From Leucosporidium creatinivorum (Eukaryota; Basidiomycota; Microbotryomycetes; Leucosporidiales; Leucosporidiaceae), in NCBI GenBank assembly GCA_001600635.1, contig BCKL01000018.1, positions 489,974 through 553,973 of the forward strand: a stretch of 64,000 nucleotides of DNA, written 5' to 3'. The notes under the pieces are model-generated. The model was not told the DNA's origin and searched no databases. It saw only the letters and a list, made by a program, of their open reading frames with translations. The position numbers were made by a program, and so were the translations under genes. Below, piece after piece: positions 33,471 to 43,851 of this stretch; within the stretch, counting starts at the first letter, position 1, and each line of letters opens with the position of its first letter.

Positions 33471-33763
33471 AGTAGTGGTGGTGAGGTGGAGGCAATCGTC
33501 GTGCAACGTTAGTACCTGTGTTGTTCATATCGCTGTCGCGTAGCATGCGAAAGCTCGTCTCGGCCGATCCCTGCGCTCTCTTATCTCGGCTTTCGCTCTC
33601 TCGCTCCCTCTGCAGCAGATTGGGTGATGCGAAAATGCGAGATTACTGCGAAGGGTAGTACAAATGAGGAGTAAAAGAGTAGGACAAGAGAACGCCAGCG
33701 GCGGCGAGACAGCAAGCTTTCGAAGAGGGCAGGCTCGGGGCACGATGGGCGACGATGAGACGG
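33471..33763. other. Convergent intergenic region SPT20/TFA1
   Basis: 293 bp between two convergent stops, expected to hold both 3' UTRs. No gene was seen. Confidence 0.5.
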
Positions 33764-35898
33764 TCAGCCGAGCCGCTGGAAGACTTCCCAGTACGCCTGA
33801 GAGCGAGATAAGAAAGGTTAGCAAGCCGAAGCAGGAGAAGGGTCAGTGTAGAGCGCCGTACGGTGTACTCTTCGGGAGTCTGTGAGAGCGAAACGAAGGT
33901 CAGCGAGAACGCGAGCGAAGCGCGCGGGCGAAGGAAACTCACCATCGCGGCTTGTAACTCGTCGCCCACCTCGGCGAACGGTACCAGCTTTTCCCCAATC
34001 GCAATCATCGGGTTCGGATCCCCCTCCCCCTCCTCAACCTCCTCGAACTCGTCCTCATCTTCCTCATCCTCCTCCCCGACCGCACCACCCTCGACGCTCC
34101 CAAGCCTCGCCTTCTTCCCCCCTCCATCACCCTCCTCAACCCCCTGCGCACCTTCCTCCCACCCCGAGTCCACCTCATCCCGACTCCGCTTGCCGTTCCG
34201 CTCTCCCCCTCCCTCGAACGGTGTCGCTTCCTCCAAGTCGTCCTCCGAGGCGGCCGCACTGGCGCTATCCTTGGCGGTAGGCGGTGTCGGCAGAGGCGAG
34301 AAGAGTGGTGATTGGGCGGCGGAAGGAGGGAGAGCAATGGAAGCGGCGTCGAGGTAGTCGCCTGCCGGCGTAGCGGAGGCCGAGTCGACGCCGGGTCCTC
34401 CCTCCTGAGCGAGACTAGCATAGTAGGCATCGAGGTCATCACCCGCCTCTCCCTGAGGAGAGCCCGGCTCGTTGACGCCTCCAGCAGCTGTCGTCGCTCC
34501 CGCCCCTCCACCAAGCGAAGGTTTGGCCTCAAACTCATCCTCCTCCTTCTTATCATCCGCCGCTTTGGCCGGCTCGCCCGAGATGGTCGAATTGGCGATC
34601 CAGGTAGGCAGTTGGTTCTGCGCTCGTTTGGCGTCGGCGTCGGCCTCGCGCTTGAGCTTTTGGATCGCTTCGTCGTCTTCTCCTGCGAGGTGGATGCGCA
34701 CGGCTGGACCGGTTTGCTTGCCATCGGCGTCGACGGGGGCGACGGTGGTGGTCCCTTGTGGTCCGTTGAGCTCGAGCCATTTGACGATGTCGAACCTAGG
34801 GAGTTGGGCGAGTCAGCGAGAGCCGAGGAATCAGCACGCGCCGAGAAACTCACTTGGGCAAGACGACCTCCTCCATCTTCTTGAGCAAGTCAACGATGAT
34901 GCGCGTCTGCTCTACTAGACGTTGCATCCTATCGCGACTGCCCTTGACCTCCTCCTCATTCTCATTGTTGATGACCTCGGTTCCGCAGACGTCGCAAGCG
35001 AGGACGTTAAGGAAGGGGTCCATGAGCATGCCGGCGTCGAGGTGGGTGAAGGACTTTTTGCAATTGGGGCAGACGAAGCCTTGCGAGTCGAGTTCCTGTG
35101 GGAGTGAAAGGATCAGCGCGATGAATGGGGGAAAGAGAGCGAGCTTCGGCGTACGTTTCGCAGTTGAACGTCGACGGTCTGCTTGATCTGGTACACTCGC
35201 CACTTGATCACATCAGTAGCGTGCGAGTAGTTCATGTAGTAGTAATTCCTCGTCTGAGCCTTCGGCGCTCCTTCGCGCTGCTCTTGCCGCCGGTGACTGC
35301 GAGATGGAGCGGCGGTCAGCAAGCTTGCACTGTTCAAGGGCCACTCGAGACTCACACTGAGACCAACTGATCCTCGATGAGTTTCTGCACGGCCTTGGCG
35401 ACGTCCTTGTTGGGCATGTTGACCCGACCTGCCAGCTCCTCGTCGCGCATCCTGTTGAGATGAGGGGAAGGAGGGGAAGGGTCAAAGGTGAGAGGGCACA
35501 AGGAGGGACAAGGAGGGAGATTGAGGGCTGATGAGCACACGCTCTCCGTCTTCAGGCCCCCGCACTGCACCTCGCTAGCTGCACCCTTGCCCGCCGCCGC
35601 CGCCTCATCTGACTTCAGCCGCCTGCTCGCTCTCCGGCGCTTCTCCGCGTCGCCGGCTTCTACCAGCCAGCACGTCCAGCAGCACAAAGCCTGTGACTCC
35701 CTCTGCGCCCCAGCAACCTCCTTCACATGCCCTCCGAGCTCCTGCACAGCAGCGAGAAGGGTATACTCACGCCTCTTTGCGGATGAGCTGGTCGAGGACG
35801 ATGGAGCCCTTGACGTCGTAGAAGCTGCGACAGACTCGCTGTACGAGCTGCTTGGCCGTCTCGAGCCCTTCAGCTGTCGAGATGGACGACGGCGCCAT
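33764..35898 (-). CDS. TFA1: Transcription factor TFIIE, alpha subunit
   Basis: Seven exons (35771-35898, 35356-35451, 35155-35296, 34854-35095, 33943-34795, 33862-33879, 33764-33796) give 503 residues. It joins the pol II pre-initiation complex and recruits TFIIH. The N-terminal winged helix reads IVLDQLIRKEAMRDEELAGR then KLIEDQLVSV. The zinc ribbon is FVCPNCKKSFTHLDA with ACDVCGTEV, so four Cys are in place. After it come a helical linker (RLVEQTRIIVDLLKKMEEV), a Ser/Pro-rich middle, a strongly acidic stretch (EEDEEDEDEFEEVEEGEGDP), which in the family binds TFIIH p62, and the end TPEEYTAYWEVFQRLG. The penultimate exon is only 18 nt. Confidence 0.9.
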
Positions 35899-36159
35899 CC
35901 TTTGGCTGAGAAGCTGACTGCTGCTGAGAGCTGGAGGGGGTGCCCGGAGGCGGCTGAAAGAGGAGGAGAGCTGTAGGAGAGTCGAAGCTGTAGGACGGTA
36001 GAGGAAAGGGGAGGTGGTATCGCTTGATGAGGTGGAAGTTGGGCGGTCGACTCGGAGACGAAGTGAGCGGACGAAGGGAAAGAAGCGAATCGCTCGGCTC
36101 GCTGCTTGTGCTTTTGCTCATCGCTGCTTGACTTTTATATCAACTCACAACTCACTAAA
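35899..36159. promoter_or_regulatory. Divergent promoter, TFIIE-alpha and HAD phosphatase
   Basis: 261 bp between the start codons. ACTTTTATATCAACTC at about 36130 is a possible TATA-like element close to the rightward ATG. Nothing else is distinctive. Confidence 0.4.
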
Positions 36160-37668
36160 ATGGCCAACCCTACCACGTAAGCCTCCCTACAACTCTACTA
36201 CAGCAACCGGCCTGCCTCGGTGACCGCATCGTCCGCTTGGCCGACTCAGCGGATTGTACGGGAGCTGGGTGCAGGAGAGAGCAGGCAGGCGCTGTCGAGG
36301 TGCAGATCTGTACGCTGAGGTATCGAACTGACCCTCACACTCACTACAGCTCCCTCAAAGAGTCGTTGGCGCACTCGGACGCGCCCTACATCGTCTTCTC
36401 CGACTTTGACGGCACCATCACCACGTGAGTCGATACCAACATAGTTTAACAAGCTACATGACTGACCCATTGCTCTATAGCGAGGACTCGAACGACGCCG
36501 CGACGGACAACGTGCGTTTCAACTCTCGTCTACACCGCTGGAGGTTCGCTAATCGCTGTCCTGCATCCTACAGCTCGGCTTTGGACTCGAAAGGCGTCGT
36601 GCGCTCAATCTCGATATCCTCAACGGCGTCAAGACCTTCCGGTGAGTCTCGTCGACCGCGCCGAATTCGAGGGGGCCCCGTCGGCGGGGAGAGAGATGCA
36701 GAGTTGCTGATGCTCTCCTGCCCAACAGCGATGCCTTCCGGGAGATGATTGACAGTGTCGCTGCCAACAAGACCTTCGATGAGACGAGGGAGTACCTCAA
36801 AAACAGTCAGTCGCCGAGCATCCTTTCGCTCTTCTTGTTGTAGCCTCGAGCTGACCAAGCCTACTCCAATTGCAGAAATCAAGCTTGACCCCGGATTCAA
36901 GGTGTTCTTCGAGTGGTGCAAGGCTCACAATGTCCCGTGAGTTCTTCCTCCAGCCTGGACAGCCGAGCCTCGCCGCTGACATGAACCGAGCTGACCGATT
37001 CTCCTACCTACAGCGTCGTCATCATCTCTTCCGGAATGGTCCCCATCATCCGCGCCATCATGGAGAATCTCGTCGGAGTCGAGGTACGTCTCGCTGCTCC
37101 CCTCATCGGAGCTGAGAGCTGAGCTCGACCCTCTTCGCTTCTCGCAGGACGCCTCCAAGATCGACATCGTCGCCAACGACGTCGAGTACAAGCCCGACGG
37201 CAGCTGGGGCATCAAGTTCCGTCACCCCGAGTCGTTCGTCCTGCCGCTCCTCCTACCAGCTCCTGCTTCTCGCAAGCTGACCGACCTCTCACTCATCTCC
37301 ACAGCGGCTTCGGACACGACAAGAGCCTCTCCACCGGCCCTTACCGCGACCTCCCACACAAGCCCACCCTCTTCTTCTGCGGCGACGGCGTTTCGGACCT
37401 CAGTGCTGGTTCGTGCTTTCTCCTTCCCCTCTCTCCCTCCTCCTGCCCTACCTCCCCACTTCCCTCGCTGACCTCTCTCTTCACTCGGACAGCCCGCGCA
37501 GCCGACCTCCTCTTCGTCAAAGTGATCCCTAACCACACGAACGACCTCAAAGTCCACTGCGACCGGGAGAAGATCCCCTACCTCCCCTTTGAGCAGTTCT
37601 TGCAGGTCAAGGAGACGGTCGCGGATGTTATCGAGGGGAGGGAGACGATCGAGAAGCTGTTGCAGTAG
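36160..37668 (+). CDS. HAD-family phosphatase, phosphoserine/MtnX-like
   Basis: Ten exons, 254 residues. The first exon is 17 nt (36160-36176) and the last is 37493-37668. HAD motifs are all present: motif I VFSDFDGTITTEDS (nucleophile and acid Asp), motif II VVIISSGM, the motif III lysine in the HDKSLSTG region, and motif IV FFCGDGVSDLSAARAADLLF. The type resembles phosphoserine phosphatase and the methionine-salvage 2-hydroxy-3-keto-5-methylthiopentenyl phosphatase MtnX, as well as fungal proteins of unknown substrate. It should be a cytosolic magnesium-dependent phosphomonoesterase. Donors after exons 8 and 9 are GTTCGT, off consensus, but the frame requires them. The exact substrate cannot be told. 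Confidence 0.85.
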
Positions 37669-37947
37669 ATTTGCCCAGGGTACAAGTAGATGTAGATAGA
37701 GATATTTGCTAAAGAGGCCGAACGCGGCCGTTTCTCTCATGCGATGGGCCGAGCTGGACGGGTGGCGAGCTTGGACTTTGCTCGCTCTCTCTCTTCTTTG
37801 CTCTGCTTCGAGCCTTACGAAGTCCTGACGACTCTGCTGTGTTATGACTGCGTGGAGCGGAAAATGTACAATTGATCCTCGGCGGGAGGAGTAGGGAGGA
37901 GAGAAGCTTGCGAGGATAGATTAGGGTAGAGTAGAGGCGTGCGTAGA
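37669..37947. other. Convergent intergenic region
   Basis: 279 bp between the HAD phosphatase stop and the sterol acyltransferase stop. No feature was recognised. Confidence 0.5.
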
Positions 37948-40854
37948 TCAGAACCGAATGTAGGCGATTGCTAGGAGAGGGAACCCTGAACCCAGTCCGA
38001 GCCAGAAGAAGAGCTGTGAAGGAGGGGAAGGAGAGGGTCAGCGAGGGGCTCGGTGAAGGAGGTGGCGAAGGAGAGAGGCTCACATTACCCAATGCGGGGT
38101 ACTTGCGGAAGATAGGTAGTCGGCCAATCATGATGAGGGGGAGTTGAGCCATCTGTGAGGAGGGCGAAAGGGTCAGCCGGGCTCGAAGGTTGCTCGCCGA
38201 AGCAAGGTTTGCAGGCTCAGCGGCGACGGCGACTCACCTGCATCACGAAGAGATACAGACGCAGCTTCTTCATCGAGACCGCCATGACGAGCTCATGCAC
38301 GCACTGCGAGAGGATTCGGTTAGCTCGCTCGCTGAGGCCGCCCGAGGTCGCCGAGATCTTCGAGCACTCACTGCACTCAGGAGGAAAGTCGCGAAAGCCG
38401 CCTTGAACTTGGAAAAGCGGTAGGTCGAAATGGTGGAAGAGTCTATGGGAGTGAAGAGGGCCGAATCAGCTCAGCTCTGGCGCGGCAAGGCGGAGAGCTC
38501 GTTACTCACAGACATGGCGCAGCAAAAAGGTATGAACCGGTACGTTCCACTTGCGTGAGAACTCGTCGAATGAAGTCGAGTTCCACCAGTCTTGGTAGAA
38601 CTCTGCAGGTAGCAATATCTCAGTCTCTTATAGGCACACCTAGATTGACGTAGATATCAGTAACTCACCTCGGTCACCGAAGCAGGTGAGCTGAGAAAGG
38701 GCGGCGATGGAGGTCAGCAAGAACGTTTGGGGGCCGAAGGAGGGGAAGAAGAAGCAAGCAGGACGCACCTCGGCGAAGACGTTGGCGACACACTCGAAGA
38801 TGAGGTACTGCGAGGGCCGAGGTCAAGGTCAGCGACCGGCCGAGCGAAGAGTGCGAGATGCCGGAGACGCACGAAGATGAGGAGGTAGTTGACTGCGGAG
38901 GGGTGATTCGGTCAGCAGAGCTTCGAACTCTACCTCGAGCGAGCCCAACTCACGCATGAAGGGCAGAGCAAGATCCAGCGCGCTCTTGAGGAAGCTATCG
39001 CCAGCTTGAGGCTTGACGGGAATGATGTAGTGCTCGACAATCAAAATGAGGATTCCGAACGTCCCGAACAGAGCTCCCGTCTTCTCGGCGACGTAGAGCG
39101 GTCGGATGACATTCGTCCGAGGGTACTCGAGCTCGTACACGAGCGTGGGGACGGCGAGGAAGTCGAGGAAGTTGTAGTAGGTGAGGTTGGAGGGGTAGCG
39201 GACTTTGGCGGGACCGGTGCTGACGAGCGCCTCGTCCAGCTCGGCGATGCGGATGGCGAGGGCGCTGAGCTCGGTGTCGGGGTGGTAGGTGAGAGCTTCC
39301 ACTCGGTCGTGGGCGGCAGAGGTGGCCTTTTCGTCGGCGGCGGAGGAGGTGCTGGGCTTGACGCCAGCGCGTTTCCGAAGCGCTGAATTGGGAGGAGCGG
39401 CGAAGTCCTGGGACTTGGTCTCGACCTCGCTCGCCTCGCCGTCGGTGGTGTCCTCCGCAGCCTTCCAGGCGGCCAGCGCCTCGTCTTCGACCTTGCCGGC
39501 GCCTCCGAGGGTTTGGACGAGCTTATCCAGCTTCGGCTGAAGCTCCTTGAGCTCGAGGGCCTTTTCGGAGCTGCGAGGGGAGCGAAGTCAGCTAAGTATG
39601 GCGCTTTCAAGCAGAGAGACGAGCCACATACAGGTCACCATTAGTTGCACAATACGAGTGCACCTTCATGAGCATGGTGAGGGTGTGGAGGACCATGAAG
39701 CCGCTCTGCACCCAAGGCCAGTCCCTGCGAAGCGGGTTGGCGTCAGCTATGCCGTCGCGCAGCACCTCGCGGGCGAACTTACTTGTAAACAGTCCATGCG
39801 ACAGAGACCGCCAAAAAGGCGGTCTGTAGGACATGCTGGAGAACGGCGCCCATGGGCCAGTACCGCAGCCAGCCTCGGCTCATGAGCTGCTCGGCGAAGT
39901 CAGGTCAGTCACGGAGCGTGCTGGGAGTAGGCTTCGTCGAGAACTCACCTGAGCGAAGGGTACACATAAGAAAGTTGACACGACCATGACTCCGTCGCTG
40001 AAAGCCAACGCCCACCCGTCCTCGGTGATGAGCCTGGCGAAGGTGATGCCGAAGACGGTGCCATCCTCCTGCCAATTCCGCACGCCGGTCTTTGCCGCCG
40101 AGACCGCCAGCATCAACCAGAAAAGGACGTAGAAGCCTCGGAACGTATCTTTGGCCGACTCCGAGTTGTTGCGGTCGAACCGACTCGTCCGGCTCGAGAA
40201 TCCTCGCTTCGACTTGATCTGGCTTGGGACGGTGCCACGAGCGGCTATCGGGCGGAGGGTGATGGATCCATCTTTTTTGGAGAACGAGGCGCCGACTTTG
40301 CTGGTTCCAACGTGGGTGAAGCTGCAGGGGGAGAGCCGAGATGAGCGACTACGAGAGGAGGAGGCAGCGGGAAAGCTCACGTTTCGGTGGTGACGGTTCC
40401 CGGACCTCCCAGACTCGGCTTCGGCTCCGCTACAGTCGTGACGGTCGTTGTAGCTCTTGATCTGAGGGGAGGAAGCCCAGTCAGCGCTCGTCTGACGACA
40501 ACAAAGGGCGCAAGCCTACAGGTCGGGACGGTCAAAGGATTCGACACTAGCACTCCGTGATGATGGCAGCGACTCCCCTGCAGAACCGTCTGCTGAGCCA
40601 GGCTGCAACGGCGAGACCTTGGGATGAAGGAGCGAGTTGGCGACGAGGGTCGCGGGCCCGGGGATGCCAGCATCTGCTTTTGGTGGAGTGGGCATCGCTG
40701 TAAGATACTCCGAAGTAGTACGAGTCGAGACGAGAGCGCGACGAGGTGACAGTCGGAAGCAGATAGACGACCGAGCTACGCTGACGACTGAGCGCTGAGC
40801 GATCCCTCGAAGGGTCCTAACTCGCGCCGCTTCTGAAGCTCGTGCATTTGCCAT
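37948..40854 (-). CDS. ARE2: Sterol O-acyltransferase (ACAT/Are-type MBOAT)
   Basis: A multi-exon minus-strand gene starting [19 protein letters not shown] at 40854 and ending LLAIAYIRF at 37948. It esterifies ergosterol with fatty acyl-CoA in the ER for storage in lipid droplets. The MBOAT hallmarks are explicit: [19 protein letters not shown], the FYxDWWN signature, and [15 protein letters not shown] with the catalytic His. Other membrane stretches are [92 protein letters not shown] and [16 protein letters not shown] long Ser/Thr-rich N-terminal tail precedes the first helix, as in yeast Are1/Are2. Total length is roughly 650-700 residues by estimate. The numbered symbol is by analogy only. 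Confidence 0.9.
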
Positions 40855-41310
40855 AGGAGCCCATAGGGAAGGTGAATAGTCCTACTGGCAAGGAAGGGCA
40901 ACCTGAAGAGGCTTTATGGAGCAACGCCGAATAAAAGGAGGCGCCGAGCTTCGCAACAGCTCGCTCTGGCCGCGGTCACCATAAAGAGGTCTCGCAGGGG
41001 CTTCAGGCTAGCCCTACAGGTTTAACTTACCCCTCCCTGCTCTCGTGCAGCCCAACAAGTGATGCCAGCTGAATAACGACTCTCTTCTCGAAACGGCCTT
41101 TCGCCCTTGGCTCTGACCCTTACCTCGTCTTCTCGCATCCGTCTCGGTCGGCGTAGAGGACTACAGGACCGTATCTGGACGGCTCGGACGGCCTCTGCTC
41201 TCCGCCTCTACATCGCTCCAGCTCGTCCAACAAGCGCGGGTCTTTCCTTCGTCCATCCGCTCTGCTCGCCTCTACATCAACAACTTCGAGGGGCAGAGGC
41301 AGTCAGCAAC
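40855..41310. promoter_or_regulatory. Divergent promoter, sterol acyltransferase and DHHC gene
   Basis: 456 bp between start codons. CTCTGACCCTTACC near 41111 could be a branch site of a 5'-UTR intron. No sterol-response or other operator was convincingly identified. Confidence 0.4.
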
Positions 41311-43488
41311 ATGCTTGACTGCCAAGCAGAAACGGCTGCTGCTTCCAGCAACAACCCCGAGGCTCCGGCAGCCGAGCAGAAGCGGAAGCGGCCCAAGATT
41401 ATTGGCTTTTCGGAGCATTTGCGCATCGCAGAGGCCAAGAGGGAGCAGCAGAATGGTCCCGATAGCTGGGCTGTACGCAAGGTAGGTCGTCCGGCTGCTC
41501 TGTACCGCTGTAGCGACCCTCCGAAGCTCATTTAGTTCACGGATCCCTCTCCCGCTCCGCCTGCAGTTCGCAGTAGGGCTCGTCATTGCGATCTACTTCT
41601 ACAGTTACTACGTTTTTGTGGTCCGCTTTTGCGTCAAGATGGTGCGCATGGAGGACGACAGGTTGGGCAACAGAGCTCAAAGCAGTGCGTCGCAAGCTCC
41701 CCCTCACTTCCTCGGCGCAGACTAGCTGATGCCAATCTCTGCAGTCGCGTACCTCGTCGTCTACCACGTCCTCTTCATCCTCTTCGTCTGGAGCTACACC
41801 AAAGCCATCCTCACTTCCCCCGGCTTCGCTCGAGACGTGAGCCGTTACCTTTGTTCGCCGTTCGGCGCTATGGCCTATGATGACCCATTCGTCTCACCTG
41901 CAGTTCGTCCCGAAAAGTGACCCACCTCCAGAAGAAGCCGAGCTCGTGCAAGTTGAGGGCTACCGCTTCGAGCACATGCCTGCTCGAGCCCATACGTCGC
42001 GGGAAGACTTGGTCGCCGACGGTATCGTCGCCGGTCGACCTCGCAGGGAGCAGGAGACGGTGGACGAGGAGCTGGATGAAGATGAAGAGCTGAGGGAGCA
42101 AGAAGAGCGACGGGCGAGGGAGGAGGTGGGAGTAGAGGACGAGTTTGCCGAGACTCGTCCTTCGGCGGGAGCTTTCGGACCCGCTATCGCCAATATCGCC
42201 GCTTCAGGGATTCGCCCTTCAGCTCATACCGCATCACCATCAGGAGACGATGCTGTCTCCGCCACCCAGTCCACCTCGGGGACCACCGCCGTCTCAGCGC
42301 CCGACACCTTCCCCATCTCGTACCCTCCCAAGACTCACGCCAAGCGCTCCACCTCTCCTCCTTCGCCGCGCCGGTCACAAGAGTCTACTGTACCTTCCTA
42401 CCTCAACTTTCCGCAACCGCCGGACGATTATGAGCCCGTCAAGCCTCGGACTCTGATTGATCGTCTTCCGCCGAGGGTTCCAGTTCTCACGGAAGACTAT
42501 CGCTACGACTCGCGCGAGGGCTTCCTGAGGTGCGCACACGACAATACACGAGCGAGGGAGAGCTCGCTAATCCTGTTCTATTTGTGCAGGCCGTATCGCT
42601 CGCATCGTTGCAAGCACTGCGCGACGGTCGTCCTCAGTGAGCTCTCCTGCCTATTGCGAGTCCAGTAGCAGCATGCTGACTGCGTCGCTACTTTCAGAGA
42701 TGGACCATCACTGCCCTTGGGTCGGAACTTGCGTCGGCGCGCGGAACTACAAGTACTGTGAGCTTCAGCGTTTCTGCTTCGGCTCTGGCGCGCTGGAGGC
42801 TGATCAACTTCCTGACCAACAGTCTACAACTTCCTCCAATGGTCCACTCTCTACACTCTCTTTGTTTTCCTCACCCTCCTAATTGCCAACACACGGCCCC
42901 TCCATCTCTCATTTCGCCCTCGACCATCCGTCGACGGCCAGCAACTCGCCATCACCGGCATCGCGGGCTTCTTCTTCCTCTTCACCGGCTCACTTTTCAC
43001 AGCCCACACGAGATTGATGATGCTCAACATGACGACAATCGAGGAGATTGGGATGAACAGGATGAAGAGTAGGGAGAGGAGCGCGCTGAATCGTGTGCAT
43101 GGCTTCTGGGGCTGGAGGTGAGTTTGAGAGCTCGACGGCATGCTTGAGAAGGGCGCTGATAGTCTCGGACACTCTACAGGGCCAAGTGGCGGACTCTGAC
43201 CGAGTGGAATCAGCAGTGGGGTCGCCTCGGTCGAGAGGGCAATCTGTGGTGGCTCGGCTCGAAGAGGGCGAATTGGGAGATGGTGATGGGCGAGAAGAAG
43301 CTGGGCTGGTTCTGTATGTTTCTCCTCTTCTTGCTCCCGTCCGCGCCGTGCTGACGTCTTTTCCACCTCCAGTGCCGATCCCAGCCTCGCCGACGCCGGA
43401 TGATGGACTCTCCTACAACCCCAATCCTCGCTTCTCGAAAGAAGGCTTCTGGATGGAGCGCAAGGACTGGCCTGTTGAGCTACGCTAA
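41311..43488 (+). CDS. DHHC palmitoyltransferase
   Basis: Nine exons give 552 residues. It S-acylates cysteines of membrane proteins, probably at Golgi, vacuole or plasma membrane. Four hydrophobic segments are seen: FAVGLVIAIYFYSYYVFVV, IAYLVVYHVLFILFVWSYTK, LYTLFVFLTLLIAN and TGIAGFFFLFTGSLFTAHT. The catalytic domain RPYRSHRCKHCATVVLKMDH continues HCPWVGTCVGARNYKYF, with DHHC intact. The TTxE motif appears as MTTIEEIG and a C-terminal aromatic/NPNPRF segment is present. The third zinc-binding Cys of the usual CxxCxxC run is Val here (CKHCATV). A roughly 170-residue acidic and Ser/Pro-rich insert separates helix 2 from the DHHC domain. It is closest in layout to Pfa3/ZDHHC2-15 enzymes. Confidence 0.88.
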
Positions 43489-43851
43489 TGCTAGAGATCC
43501 CGTTTTGTTGTAATCCTCGAGCATCGACACTTCACAGCATGAAGGCCAACGCCGAGCTGAGTCAGTGAGGGGTCATCGTGGTTGCTGATCAGACCAGCGA
43601 GCACCCGGTAGCAGCCAGTACACGCTTGAGCAACTGGCTACTAATCAGCCTCACGACCCGCTGTTCGACATCGGCCAGAGTCGTCTGGCCTGCCAGCTCC
43701 CTGCGGCTTGGACTCAACCAAATCGCTTCGGCTCGACTCGACCACCTCACGGACCCACACCGACCTACAGATCGACTCGAGGGCACCTCACAGCATATCA
43801 GAAGAGTGCCCACCACTTGCTGCAGCTCGTCCAGCCCGCCGGCGCTCGCTC
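43489..43851. other. Intergenic region upstream of ATG11
   Basis: 363 bp, with the DHHC 3' UTR at left and the ATG11 leader at right. No feature was recognised. Confidence 0.45.
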
